Source: Symsagittifera roscoffensis (lineage: Eukaryota > Xenacoelomorpha > Acoela > Convolutidae). Taken from it: a stretch of DNA of 64,000 nucleotides. The stretch lies in the NCBI RefSeq assembly GCF_963678635.1, contig NC_087068.1, positions 10,982,027-11,046,026 of the forward strand, read 5' to 3'. Positions 44,726 through 56,900 of this stretch are shown here, one piece after another; position 1 is the first letter of the stretch; every line of letters begins with the position of its first letter. Under the pieces are notes generated by a model. That model did no database searches and was not told where the DNA came from. It saw only the letters and a list, made by a program, of their open reading frames with translations. Both the position numbers and the translations under genes were made by a program.

Positions 44726-44878
44726 AAAAAAATTTAAGGTCAAAGAGCCTTTAACTTTAATGCATTGCCTGTTTTAGGAAATTTGGTTTAGCTGTTGGTT
44801 TAAAAAAATTTATGGTCAAAGAGCCTTTAACTTTAATGCATTGCCTGTTTTAGGAAATTTGGTTTAGCTGTTGGTTTA
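44726..44878. repeat. Tandem duplication, 86-bp unit, 1.8 copies
   Basis: AAAAAAATTTAAGGTCAAAG... at 44726 recurs at 44812 with a single difference (AAGG to ATGG), so the duplication is young. Confidence 0.9.
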
Positions 44879-44881
44879 GCA

Positions 44882-45252
44882 TATGGCGTGTGGGGTGATG
44901 AGGGTTTAAAGATTGCCATTTTGGTCATTTTGAGCAATTTGGGACAATTAACGCGCGATATATTTCGCGCTATTAACGCGTAAGCGGAGATTTAATCCGT
45001 CTTAAAATCGTTCCAAATTGGTTGAAAGAAGCTTATTTGCCATAATTGATTTGTTACAAGGAGCTAAATCTATCTTTTTGTACTTTATATGGCGTGTGGG
45101 GGGATGATTTTCATAAAAAATTTCAAATTTTTGAAAAAAAAAATTTTCACTTTATTTTATTACATTTAATTTTTTGATGTTATTACTGCTCCATAAAACC
45201 TTGAAAGGCAGTCGGAATATTCAGGGCTTCGCCCTGATACGAGCAGTCTTGT
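44882..45252 (+). mobile_element. HINE-like element, copy 19 (5' half replaced)
   Basis: Starts with ATGGCGTGTGGGGTGATGA, normally near the 3' part, joined to AGGGTTTAAAGATTGCC from the middle. It then runs normally to a perfect hairpin and GAGCAGTCTTGT, which is a rearranged element. Confidence 0.85.
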
Positions 45253-47664
45253 TCTCTTTTTATTACCTCACACTATGTAAAGTACAAATCCTTAAATACA
45301 AGACCAAATGACTTGCCTTGATTCAATTTGTATGGGAAACGATTAAATACGTCACTTAGGGATGTTATGAGAAAACAATAAATTGCACGTTTAATATCAC
45401 AAATTGGCCAATATAGCAAATTTCAAACTCCCATTACTTTTTAAAACAGGATCAGAGTTGATGATTTCATGTTTCAGCCCGTACCGAGTAGAATTAATCA
45501 AAATTGGGGCGCTCAACAGTGCCAAAATACAAGTGCCGAAAAAGACGGGAAAATTTGAGAACAATTTAAGCGCATTTTATAACATTTTCTAAAGAGCGGG
45601 AAATTACTGACGCCAATTAACAAAGAAAATCACTCCAATTTTGGCACTGTTGAATTAATTTTTTTCGGCATTGTTGTACTTCGGCACTGTTGAGCTGCCC
45701 CATCAAAACAGATATGGCAGCCTTTAAAACTGTTTATAATAGGTTGGCTGCTCTGATCATATGAGTCCGTAGCATGATCATACCTGACAGTCTCACTTAC
45801 GAATTGAAATATCCCAGGTTGACCAAAAATGCTTATCACACAATCCTCATAAATAGGAAACTTATTTTCGATACAATTCCATATGTACAGAAAATTGTAT
45901 GAAATCTCTATGACAAGCATTTTCCCGTAAATGGAAATTGTATGATCGGTATTTTCTCCATAAATCGAAAGACTGTTTTTTGTTCATAAATTTATTTTCT
46001 GACAAATTTTTGGTTGTGTTTAAAACCGAACACAAGTGTCAAAGACCTTGGTTACTCAAAGTACCAAAGGTTGGACGGTCTTGCATTTACAATGCATAGA
46101 AAACGACCAGAATTATCTTCCAGCTGTCTTTCACAAATCATATAACAAAAGTAACAAACTTTTAATTTTGGCAAAGTTTTTCAATGATGATTATTTTAAA
46201 TTTGTAAATTTTCAAGTTATCAGACATTGATCAAGGCATACAAAAACACGTCATACAAAAGAAATAGGAATTTTCAGTGTTTTCGAAAAAAAATTAAGTG
46301 AAAAGAAAAAAAAGCCATTATTATCGTATCTAGGACTACGTTATGCACACAAAAAATTAAATTTTGCTTGCAAAAATTTTTTTTTTCGGAAAATGTTTGC
46401 TTGCGTAAAAAACTAGATTTGCGGTTGAAAAAAAAACCAAAAAAAATTTTTGGGGCAATTTTTCAAAATTACTACTGAAAAATTTTTTGTGTCGTATATG
46501 GAAATTGTATGGTGAACATTTTTTTCAAAAAAAAAATCAAATCAGTTTTTTTTGTCACTACTCTGTTCAACTGTTCTCAAAAAGTCGCAGAAATGGTTTA
46601 ATTGCTCTTTTACTGGGTGGTATTCACAAGTATCAAAATGATAAATCAGTCCCATTTGTACCAAATTAAAAAAAATCAATCGCGTTAGTACCAAAAATAT
46701 TCAATTGGCCAAAGACTACTAAGCCTACTATTTTAAGCTCTTGGTTTAAGGTCGCCGGTGCGCGCGCAACGCACGCGTTGCCGCGATAACTGGCTCTAAT
46801 TTTCGTATAAAGTCCCACCCTCTGTTGGCAAGGCAACACGTTGGCGCGACTGCGGCGGTCACTATTCTGCTGCTTAGTTTTCTTGTTTGAACAGTAGAAA
46901 ATTTAGGTAATGATTCGTTGGCTCACAATTGGACCAATCAGAAAACGAGTTGAATAATTTTGGTACATATGGTACTGATTTTTTAAATTGTTACAAATGA
47001 ACGTTGAAACAAATGGGACTTCACCTTTTACTGCACCATTTTAAACAAAAAAGGATGCGGTGTTCTAATAATTGTAGCAAAACTTTCCTGAAACCTTGAT
47101 ATTTTTTTATATTTATAAAAAGCGAGTTATTTGAATTCTTTTTGAGTTGCAAATCAGCTGTTAGACAATTTTTCCTAAATTATTGCTCTAATTTTTTTTA
47201 CTGAATTTGAGCTCTTCTAATCGTTTTTGGACGTCTTCCAGATACTTGCTGTAAAAATGTATCCTGTGAAAATTACCAGAGTTTCGGGACTTCAGCAAGG
47301 ACAAACATCGGGATCTACAAATACTCAATCCAAGGTAAATTTTTAAAAAACCTTCAATTTTTCTTAAAACAAAAAGAATTATTATTTTAATTTGAAAGCT
47401 TGAACGCTCATACTCAATGAGTAAAAAATGAGAAAGCAAATGCAGAAACGACCCATATGCCTTCCAAAACTGTACCCAAAATAAAAAAGACAGTAGATCT
47501 TTTTAATATAATCATAGAGCTTTTATTTTTCCCATTTAATATTTTAACACAATTCAAATATTTCAGGTTCATGTCACGCTTTGTAAATACAATCTTGCAG
47601 CATTTTCAGCAAAAAAGAAGAAATAAAACTGATCAGATTAGTAAATGCATTTTAAGTTAGGTAC
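45253..47664. other. Non-coding region, small GC-rich island
   Basis: No gene was recognised. 46752-46860 is a CpG-rich patch in AT-rich surroundings containing the near-palindrome CAACGCACGCGTTG (46767-46780). A minus frame at 47204-47245, YLEDVQKRLEELKFSKKN after a TTTTTACAG acceptor, looks like a terminal coiled-coil exon, but no partner exon could be joined in frame. Confidence 0.35.
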
Positions 47665-47803
47665 GGGAGTTCCGGATAACAATGTTTTTCACAAGATATA
47701 AAAAATTTCCTTCAAAAAAACTCAGTTAAAAAGCCGAAAATTGACGGAATAAATAACTACCCAGAGCATAAATATTCTACCAGTTTCTTCGAAAGTAGGA
47801 ACA
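47665..47803 (-). mobile_element. HINE-like element fragment (copy 20)
   Basis: Reversed 5' end, strongly diverged: AGTTAAAAAGCCGAAAATTG, CCAGAGCATAAATATTC, TTTCTTCGAAAGTAGGAACA. Confidence 0.6.
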
Positions 47804-47878
47804 AGAAAAGCACTTGATCGCTTTTATTACAAACTCTGAAGTTTTACCTATAACTATTTGAGTGCACGGTGGTTATCA

Positions 47879-48076
47879 TCAACGGTTAACCGCCAGTTCG
47901 TCCGGTACATTTTCTGACACAAATGCCTCACAATGTTTTGCCTGAGCATTTTTTCCGTCTATCGGATAACTTTTCCGGAGAAAAAAGCGTCTGGAACACA
48001 AATGTATGGTTGATCCAATCAAAATACAATAAAAAAACACTATTAAGAATTTTTTCAGGTTTCCATTCAATCTCAA
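47879..48076 (-). CDS. Weak ORF with an N-terminal membrane segment
   Basis: A 65-codon frame whose start is a TTG, with FLIVFFYCILIGSTIHLC as a candidate membrane helix followed by a basic stretch and a polar end. It could be the first exon of a type II membrane protein, but no domain or splice partner is visible. Confidence 0.15.
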   Translation of the reverse strand: MRLNGNLKKFLIVFFYCILIGSTIHLCSRRFFLRKSYPIDGKNAQAKHCEAFVSENVPDELAVNR

Positions 48077-48199
48077 AACTTGTTTCCGTCAGAAACTAAC
48101 TTGATGTAAAATAAATTAACTCTGTATCCAAATGTTCACATCCATATAAGGTAATTTCTACAAATTTGTATCCTAAATTAGACTTGATTTGTAACAAGA

Positions 48200-48423
48200 T
48201 TAAGACAGATTAGCAGTAGCTGATTTTGATCTGGGGTTGATATAGTTGAGTGTGCAAATTGAAGACGACGAGTCATCCTGGAAAGCATGAGCTGGATTGC
48301 GACCCCGCAAGAGGGCGAAAGAATTACATCTGGTTTTGGAGTTCAAGGTCGCTCTGATATGTGTCCAATTTCTGGGTAGTTTGATATGTTTGATAATCTG
48401 TTTGAGGCTTTCGTTGATCATTT
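48200..48423 (-). CDS. Candidate terminal exon, unknown protein
   Basis: A minus frame begins after a good acceptor (TTTTCTTTTAG, ending at 48424) and runs MINESLKQIIKHIKLPRNW to TAA at 48200-48202. The last 50 codons have G/C-richer third positions than the flanks, suggesting coding. No domain recognised. In the required phase it would follow an exon ending after one base of a codon; the 49749-49808 exon can supply this only in its less convincing frame. Confidence 0.3.
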
Positions 48424-49135
48424 CTAAAAGAAAACTGGAACTATACACAACAAATTTTGCGCTTCGAATTAACAAATTAAGTGGGATGACATAGAAATTT
48501 ATTAATTTAACAAACATACTGTGAAATTAAATGATTATACACTTCTCCATTGTTCTTTTGCGAACGAAAAACAATGAAGGGGGAATCGTGTTTAACAATG
48601 TCCTAGTTTTTTTTTGAAATTTTGCGACTCATGCACGCTGCATTTAAGAGCAATTCATATTTTCGATGCATGCAAGAATCCTGGTCAGATAATCTGCTCC
48701 TGCAAAATCATATTTTTATAAAATCCGACAATTCTTCGTGATAAAAAAGATCCATTCAGTTTTCTGTTCATATTCATATAAATGAGAGATTTGGTGAATG
48801 CCTGTAACTCTCATTTCAGAGGTATTTAGGTCAATTTCAGGCAGGTAATGAGAATTATATGCATGTCTTGTACAACTTTAATTTTTGCCTTAACAAAGTT
48901 CATGGCAACATTTCGCCGTAAAATGGCTAGATTAAAAAAATTCTCTCTGCGATCGATTTTCTATAGAATCAAATGATACCATGAGTTTGATGAGGATGGT
49001 CTTGAATTTGAATGATTAAAAATCCTATCCAGATGAATATTTAAAACTTTTAAACTAATATGATTTTGACAAAAATGATATTATTATGTTCTACATGAAG
49101 CCGTACCATTATTTACTTTTATCGGTAGATTCTCT

Positions 49136-49531
49136 TCAGTTTAAGAATGATTGCTGGTTAATAACTGACATTGCGACGGGCGATAACTTCATAAGTGATG
49201 CTTTTTCAGGAAGAAATTTCGAAAACGCCGGAAAATTTTGCAGCTCCACTAACTTTTCGTTCGGTAAATTCAATTTGTTTTTGAATTTAATTTCTTCTTT
49301 GATTTGTAAATTTTGGATTCGCTGAATTTTCACTTTTCGATTTCTATAAAAATTTGAGTGAATTATTGGATCATTTTCGGTTGGGAATCTCTCAGATTTG
49401 GAATTCGATAAAGCTTTTCCTATTTTTTGATCCAACTTTGCTAGTGAAAGAAGAGTTTGAGCGATGGCTTCTTTGGTAAAAGCAACCAACTCGTTGTTTG
49501 GCCGAGCCTTTCTCGAAACTACACTTCGCAA
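49136..49531 (-). CDS. Candidate coding frame, unknown protein
   Basis: 131 open codons with balanced composition: KEAIAQTLLSLAKLDQKIG, then a basic stretch and LPNEKLVELQNFPAFSKFLP, ending in TAA. There is no ATG at the start, so it would be a spliced exon. A plus-strand ATG frame overlaps its start (49464), so the coding strand is not certain. No family recognised. Confidence 0.25.
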   Translation of the reverse strand: MRSVVSRKARPNNELVAFTKEAIAQTLLSLAKLDQKIGKALSNSKSERFPTENDPIIHSNFYRNRKVKIQRIQNLQIKEEIKFKNKLNLPNEKLVELQNFPAFSKFLPEKASLMKLSPVAMSVINQQSFLN

Positions 49532-49748
49532 TATTGCGAGAAGTTCTTTGGAAGGCTTGAAAAAAAAGGAAGAGTTAAGACGGATACAGAGAATTTTGAA
49601 AGGGACAACATCATTTCATTTCCAATCAGAATTCTATTTTCTAATTTTTTTTTAATTTTGGAAAATAAGTGAATCACAAGTTATTGAAAACTTAAGTTTT
49701 TGCAGAAATATTTATTCAGAAATCATCAAAAAATTGAGAAAATATTAC

Positions 49749-49808
49749 CTTCAGAGACGAGTTGAACTCTTGAGCTAGAGATCCCGCTTCCTTCTCTAAT
49801 TCGGCAAC
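49749..49808 (-). CDS. Small coiled-coil exon (60 nt), probably of the acidic-protein gene
   Basis: Cleanly bounded by a CTTTTCAG acceptor and a GTAATA donor. In phase 0 it reads VAELEKEAGSLAQEFNSSLK, a heptad-like helix similar in style to the last exons of the large gene at 51-62.7 kb. That gene's last exon could use an internal GTCAGT donor (51005-51010) to reach it as alternative splicing. The following exon was not found. Confidence 0.4.
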
Positions 49809-50990
49809 CTGAAAAGACACATTTTTATAATAAACATGGACCCTTTACAACAAAGATAGACGATTGCTGCGCAAGTAGCACAGAAAATTCCTATCACATT
49901 CATAAAAAAAAAAAACATTTTTTGTTCCGACTATTCAACATGGGGAGGATTTTTGTATCTACGCAAAATCAGGTTTCAAAAAAATTCACCGAATGGGTCG
50001 AGTGAATATCAAACTGAAGCCTTTTTTAGTCGTGACTTGAATTATCTTCAAACATTTTCAAAAATTGCCTTGAAACTTTTGAGTTAAGAGTAACTTCGAG
50101 CGACTAGAATTTTGCGCTTCGGAGCGAGTAATGCTCGTTTAATTAGGGTGAAAATTTAGGGCGAAAAAATTTAATGATACTATTAAAAATTGTTTTGTGG
50201 CAGCTTAAGTTAGCGCTTCCTTGGCAATAAAAGTTTGAAAATTGAGTTTAAATCATTGAACTTTTGATTTATTGTTTGTCGTATGTTTGGAAAAAATTAT
50301 TAAAATTTAATTCATTAACTTTCTATGGGTTTTTATAGTTCTCTTGTCATGCCATTCACTAAGAAAACACATTAATTTGAAAAAAAAACCTTTTCAGTGC
50401 AGTTTTTTGATACTTAAAAGACGGAGCAATTTATGATACTTAAAAGGCAACCGGCTATCATTGTTCAAGTTAGTGTCCGTTTTTTTGTTCGTGGTGTGTT
50501 GAGAGAAATATACGGACTCGTAGAACGTAAGTGGATAAGGCATAATCGATAATAGTTGTATGCAAAAACTGAAAAAAAAACTTCAAAAACTTTTTCTAAA
50601 AATTTTTATTTTTTAGATTAGTTTTTTGATTTACAAAATTATGTTTTCAAAGAAACTTCCAAAATGAGTTTTTCTGGAGTAAATCAAGTTTTTCACTTCT
50701 TCAATGAACAAATTTGCTTAATAAGACTCGCTTTACTCGCTCAAAAATAGACTGAAATTCAAATTCGAACCAATTGTTCTTGATTCTGGGAAACCTTTTT
50801 GAAAATTCTTAAATATCGTTCAAATCACGACTGAAAAGACTAATAATGATATTTCACTTGACCCATTCCATTATTTATTTGCGGTAACTGATTTTTATTT
50901 ATTTGCGGTATCCAAAGACTGAGTTCCTCCCCATTTTCAATGGTCGAAACAATAAGGATTTAATATACAACCTTAAAATTTAATAACATT
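49809..50990. other. Non-coding sequence 3' of the acidic-protein gene
   Basis: No gene or clear repeat. It is intron if the 49749-49808 exon is spliced to the gene, otherwise 3' flank. Confidence 0.4.
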
Positions 50991-53900
50991 TTATTCTACA
51001 ATTACACTGACCGCATGTTCGGAGTGAGTGTTTCTCTGATTAGCCAAGTGGAGTCCCTTTTCGACTTGATTCAGTTTCTGCTCGATGAGCTGCATGTCAC
51101 TACTAGCTTGACTCTGCTTCAGAATCTCCTCCAGTTCGGCCAATTCAACTTCGATCTCACTCAGTCCGCCTCTTCCTCGTTTCCTCTTCTGATTGGTCGA
51201 AAAAAAACAGAGAGGTTTAATCAGCAGAAGAGAGGCCGAACTATTCAGTAAGCCTAACAATCTGACTGCGTTATTAAATAATGATACGCGAAAAGAGCTG
51301 GGTCACTTGGCCGACGAATAAATCAATACTTGATTTTTATTAAATTGCGGAACTGTGTTTGAAGTCATCTGTTCTATGAATTTTCGTTAAGAATTTATCA
51401 AGACATACATGGCTTAAAAGTTAGTTTTGTGAACGTAATTCTGCATGATGACCAAATCAAATAATCACAATAGGTGAACGGATTGACTGACCATATCGAG
51501 AGTGTTGGAGTGTTCTTCGTGGTAGTCGAACTCCAGACTGTTCCTCGATTGGGAGGGGGAGTAGTTGTTCACATGTGTCAGCTGGAGGGGGGAGTCTCCC
51601 TCTGAGGAATGCTGTTCACCCAGCTGCAACTCCAACTCTTCGACCTCACGTAGCATACTTTCCAATTGCTGCATCTGCAACAAACAACGACAATTGTAAT
51701 GCACAAAAGCAGCCGAATGCTAATTAAGCTGCGCAGAAGGTTGCAATTTTTTTTTGAATTTTTGCGTTTCATTAAGCATGTGAGGGGAGAGACTAAATGT
51801 TAGCTAAGATTGTTGCACAGGAAAATTAAAATCTATTTTGGAATCCAATAATGAACCACACTATTCGTGTCATATGCCACTTTGTTACTGCAGAGCTTAA
51901 TTCACCTTAACTTTATCAAATCAAAGTGAATTCAACTTAAAAAGAAGTCAAAAGTTAACTGGTGAAAAATTAAATTTGAGTGTCAGCAATTTCTAAGACA
52001 TCTTTTTTTGAAAAACGACATATATAAGTTTCTTCCGTTCATAAGTGTCCTCAAAATTAGCTAAAAACAAAACTGGGTGCGTAGCGTAGCACAGCGCCTA
52101 TAATACGTTTTTCGTGCAAATAAATATGAAAAACCAAAAAACTACAATGAGAGAACTGTTTTAAATTTTTTGTTGGAAGCCAGATCACGACCAATAGGGT
52201 CTCATATTATCCCCCCCCCCCTCATAAAATCGGGCGCGCGTGGAAGAAAAGCAGCCATTGTTCCATTGGTCCATTCCATTGTTCCTTCCCACTCCTTTAG
52301 GGGAATTGTCTGGACAAATAACTTACATTTGTATCTTCGACATGTGTGGAGTGCACGCTGATGCTGGAGAATGAAATGTCTGCGCTTCGTGAGGTAGTGC
52401 TTCGTCTGTACCCGACCTGGTCGTCCAACTGGAATAAAGAAAAAACATGATGGGAAATTTTGAAACAAGTGAATATAGCTTTAACTTTACGTTGAATACT
52501 ATATAAGTAAGCTCGAGTTCAAATTGTTGGTTATTTCGATAAAAACAATATATCAATTTTGAGAAGAACTTGAAACTGAGATTAGTACAAAAAATAGTAG
52601 AAATCTTTATTTTTCAGTAGATTTTTCTTGAAACATTTTATGATCTATGAACATTTTTTAAGGTAAAGAGCACTAACCCAGATAAAAAGATTTGCATTTC
52701 AAAATAATCTTACCCGTCTTTCAACTGCCTGCAGATGAGCTTTCGCTTTGGCGACCATTTCGCCTAATTGAGTATAAATAGGCATCACACACGGTCCACT
52801 CAAATGCACATGAGTTGGTTCACTTTGCCGACTGCCTCTCGAAGCAGACTCATCGTGAAGTGAAGAGTCTTGTTCACTTGACGGGCTCTGAAAATTTAAT
52901 GATGATGATGATGATGATGATTGGCTTTGCCACTCTTTCTTGAACACAAGAGTGGTAGAAGGCTCACAAAGCCTCACAGAATAAAACAGTTTTCAGGGTT
53001 CGTTTAAACAGCGTAAAATCAATAATATCTGTTAAGAGAACAGGCAGTGAATTCCAAATAACAGCTCCTTGGTAGGCAATGCTCTTTTTGGTAAATTCTG
53101 TTCTGCATTTCGGAAGGATAAACTTTTGTCTGCGCGAAGGATTGACAGAAGCAGAATTCTTAAGGTTGCAAAAGTCTCCGTTCTAACTTTCTATGAGAAT
53201 ATCGGTTTGAAAACTATATGAGCGAGTTATGAGTTCATAGGAATTCTAAAAAAAAATTCAAGGCGCTATTATCAATCATTTCCAAAAAAATCCAAAAAAT
53301 CCATTTCAATCTCTAAAACTCGTGAATATCAAATTCGCAGAGTTGAATATATAAAATATTTACCCCCAATTCGTAAACAGGCATGTTGTTCACATTCAGC
53401 CTCGATTCCCTCGCTACTTCCTGTGCCTCCCGCAGTACTCGCTCTGCTATCTTGTACACATCGGGCATTTCGGGAAGAGCACTTTCGTCGAAACTGTCGT
53501 CTCTCGCTGGTTCTGAGTTCACGCCTCTCGACGAGATCGGCACGACTTCATCTTCGGGTTCTGGTTGGGACTTCTGGACTCTTTCCGGTTCCTTTGGCTT
53601 CTCGTTACGCTCGGGGGGAACTATGATGGCAGTTGTGGAGAACTTACTCCTCACCGGCGGTGCTTCTTTTATCCTAGGTTCATCGCTAGCTTTCAATTTT
53701 GAGGTCTCAAATCGTTTAATCAGATCTTGAACGGGCGTGTTTAGCATTTCATCAATTTGTTCCGATGACAAATTATTTTGCTGCAATTCGATGTCTTGAT
53801 TTTCTGATTCTTTGTTATTCTGAGGCGATTTCGAGAAATCGAACATATTTGACCTTGTAAGAGTAGGGGAAGGTAGTTCGAAGTTTCTCCAATCGAAGTT

Positions 53901-56900
53901 TTTGAAATGATTGTCTCGATTATTCGATTCAAGACTCTGAGGAATTTCAACTTCAGGAATTGAGTTCAAAGCTGACTCTACTAGTTCAATAGCGTTAGGT
54001 TTGCTATCTTCATCTTCAATCTGCTGTTCTGGGAACTCAAACACTTCGTCTCTGGGAACCAACTCAGCAATAAACTTCGGACTACGTTCAGCTTCCTTTG
54101 CTTCAGGACAAGCAACTGACTCGGATGTCCACGAATCAACTCGGTGCAGACTTACATTATCAGTCGGTCGTTCTTCGTCCAGAGCAAGAACCGAATTCAC
54201 TTTGGAGTTTATTGGATCCGAGAGTAGCTTCTCGGTAACTGCGACTGAGCACGACTGGGTGCCGACTTCTCTTGGGCTAACGGGGGTTAAATCGGAAGCC
54301 GAGTCAAACAGTTTTTGCTCATCTCCATGTTTTAGGGAAATATTGATTGCATCTGTTTCAAAATCATCGTCCGACTCAACCGGTTTCGATTCAAGTTGTC
54401 TCTCGGTATTTGGTTGGGTTATAAACATTTCCCCGTCTGAACTCTTCGACAACACATCGTCGTTTTGCGGTCGGAAACTGAAAATTGACCTCGGGAACTG
54501 TGGCAACTCTTTTTCTCTCTCGGATTCAGTTTCTAGATCAGAGCTAGCGTCTGATTTGTCCTCGTCTCGGATTTCGGGAATCGAATCACGCCTTATGTCT
54601 TGGACTCTGCCATCTTTGCTCGCAGCGCTCATTTCTTCTGTCCATGATTTCTGAGGCGAAAGACCTGCTCTCTCTAACTCGTCTTCCAGATATTTGACAT
54701 TTTTGGCTTCATCGTTGTCGTTTGCCGACCATTCACTTTCTGTTAGATTATCATCAAGTGATCCTTGATTCTGGTAAAGAGTTTTCTGATCTTTAATCTC
54801 AATTTTGACATTTTCTTTCCGTAATTCTTCTTCAATCTGGTCGCCAATTTCCGTCTTGTCAGTAACTGGTATCAGTTTCTTTTCAGTATCAAACTGTTGC
54901 TCTTCAATTTGCTGTTCGTCTTCTGAGGAATTGATTGAAACCTCCTCGTAAGATGTCAAAGATGACTCATCTGGACTTTGCTCGCCAACTTCGTTCAGCT
55001 CGGCTTCGTCTTTGTTCTCACTTTGATCTTCGACCAAATTGTCGACTAAATCTGATATGTGATGATCTTCAACGAGCACACTCTTTTCGGTTTTCTGAGC
55101 TTCATTAACATCTAATGATTCTTCTGATTCTGATTGTGATTTGTTTTCGCCAGTTTTCTTTTCGATTGGCTCGATTTGCTTGGTCTCACTTGCACGCAGA
55201 GAGACTGGAACCTGCTCTGGTACAAACTTAGGAACACTTTCCAAATTAGGTTCAACTTGATTGTCCGTCCTAATTGGTTCTTCTGATGGGATTCCGGCAT
55301 CCTTTACTTCATCTAGTTTCTCCGTTGTTTCTTCAGCTGCTGTTTTAAAAGACTCAACTATCTTATCATGTGCTTGTTCTGATTTTGTTTCATTGTCAGA
55401 ACTTGGTTCCTTTTCTGATAATATTTCAAGTTTTTCTGAAGACTTATCATCTTCATCGTCATCTTCATCATCACTTGAACCGGTCAAATCACTCTCGACT
55501 TTTTCAATTCTTTCATCTGCACTTGTATTTTGAGGATTTTCGAATTCATTTTCAGCGCTCAATTCACTTTCAGTTAATTTCTGACCAATGTTCACGACAT
55601 TTTCACCTCCATCACGAGGTGGCGACTCCTTGACTGTCGCTATTTTCTCTTCACGCTCAGTTTCACTGTCATCCTCGGAATCTGATTCATCAAGCGTCTT
55701 CTCGTGATCCGAGTCTTTCGGATCCTTCAAATAGTCAATCTCAACAATTGATGACTTGTCACTGTAATTAATGTCTTCTGAAACAAATTGATCTTTGTGT
55801 AATTCTTCCTTCTTTTCTAATTCTTCATCCTCTTTTCTTTCTTTTGATACTTCGTTTTGAAAATCGACTGCCAATTTTTCGTTTTCTTGTTTGTCTTTTT
55901 CGATCAACGCTGAAACCGCTTTTTCTTTAGATTGATCGAGAATTTCCTCATCTAATTTTTCGGCCGAAACATTTTCAGCATCTGAGAGCGTAATTAGACC
56001 ACTGATGTCAGACACAGTTTTCAATTTATCAGACGATGTTTCATATGAAACTGACATTTTGTCCTTCGATTCTTTTGTCAGTTCTCCAGATGCATTAACT
56101 TCTTCTTCGTTGTTTTCCGAGACCTTCGCATTTTCTTCTAGTTTTACGCGTTCTTCTTCTTCGCTTTCCAAACCATCGTCGACACTTTCTTCTGGTTTTC
56201 CTTCTGGTTTAAGCTCACTTGGTTTTTCATCAAAAAGGTTTTGATTGTCAGGAAGACTTTCAAAGTTGAATGACTTTTTGTCGATCGGACTTGAGTTAAA
56301 AGCTTCCAGTTCTGGTACAAAGTCAGACGCCGATTCATTCATATCCAGAGTTGGATGCTCACTTGACTTCTGTAAGTTCATACTAGACCCACTCTGTATT
56401 TCAAGGCCATCACCGTCTATTAGAAAACTTTCATCTTCTTTCCTAGATTTATCGTCTGCCAAGTCACTGGATTTTTCTAATGACTCAACTTTGTTTTGCT
56501 TGTGCATTTTAAGTTTGAGTTGGTCAACTGATTTGACAACTGGAATACTAGTTTCAGTTTGCTCGATATTTTGATGACGATTTCCTTCTTCATTGTTCTT
56601 GGATTGGTTCGATTCTTCGACCGGAACAACTGCCATTTTAAGCTGATCTTTTTCCGAATCGTTTGAGTCGTCTTCAATTTCTTGTTCCAATTTCGACTCC
56701 AAATTGTTTTCAATATTTTCAGGGGCAACTTGAATCTCATCTTGTTTTAAATCTTTGAATTCTGTATTTTGTACTATTGGTACAACAAGTGGCTCCGGTC
56801 CCAAAGACCTCTCGACATCTTTGCTACGATTCATCGATTTTTCTCCAGAAGCAGAACTCATTTCTCTTCTATCATTGGGTTCCAGCGTATCATCTGCATT

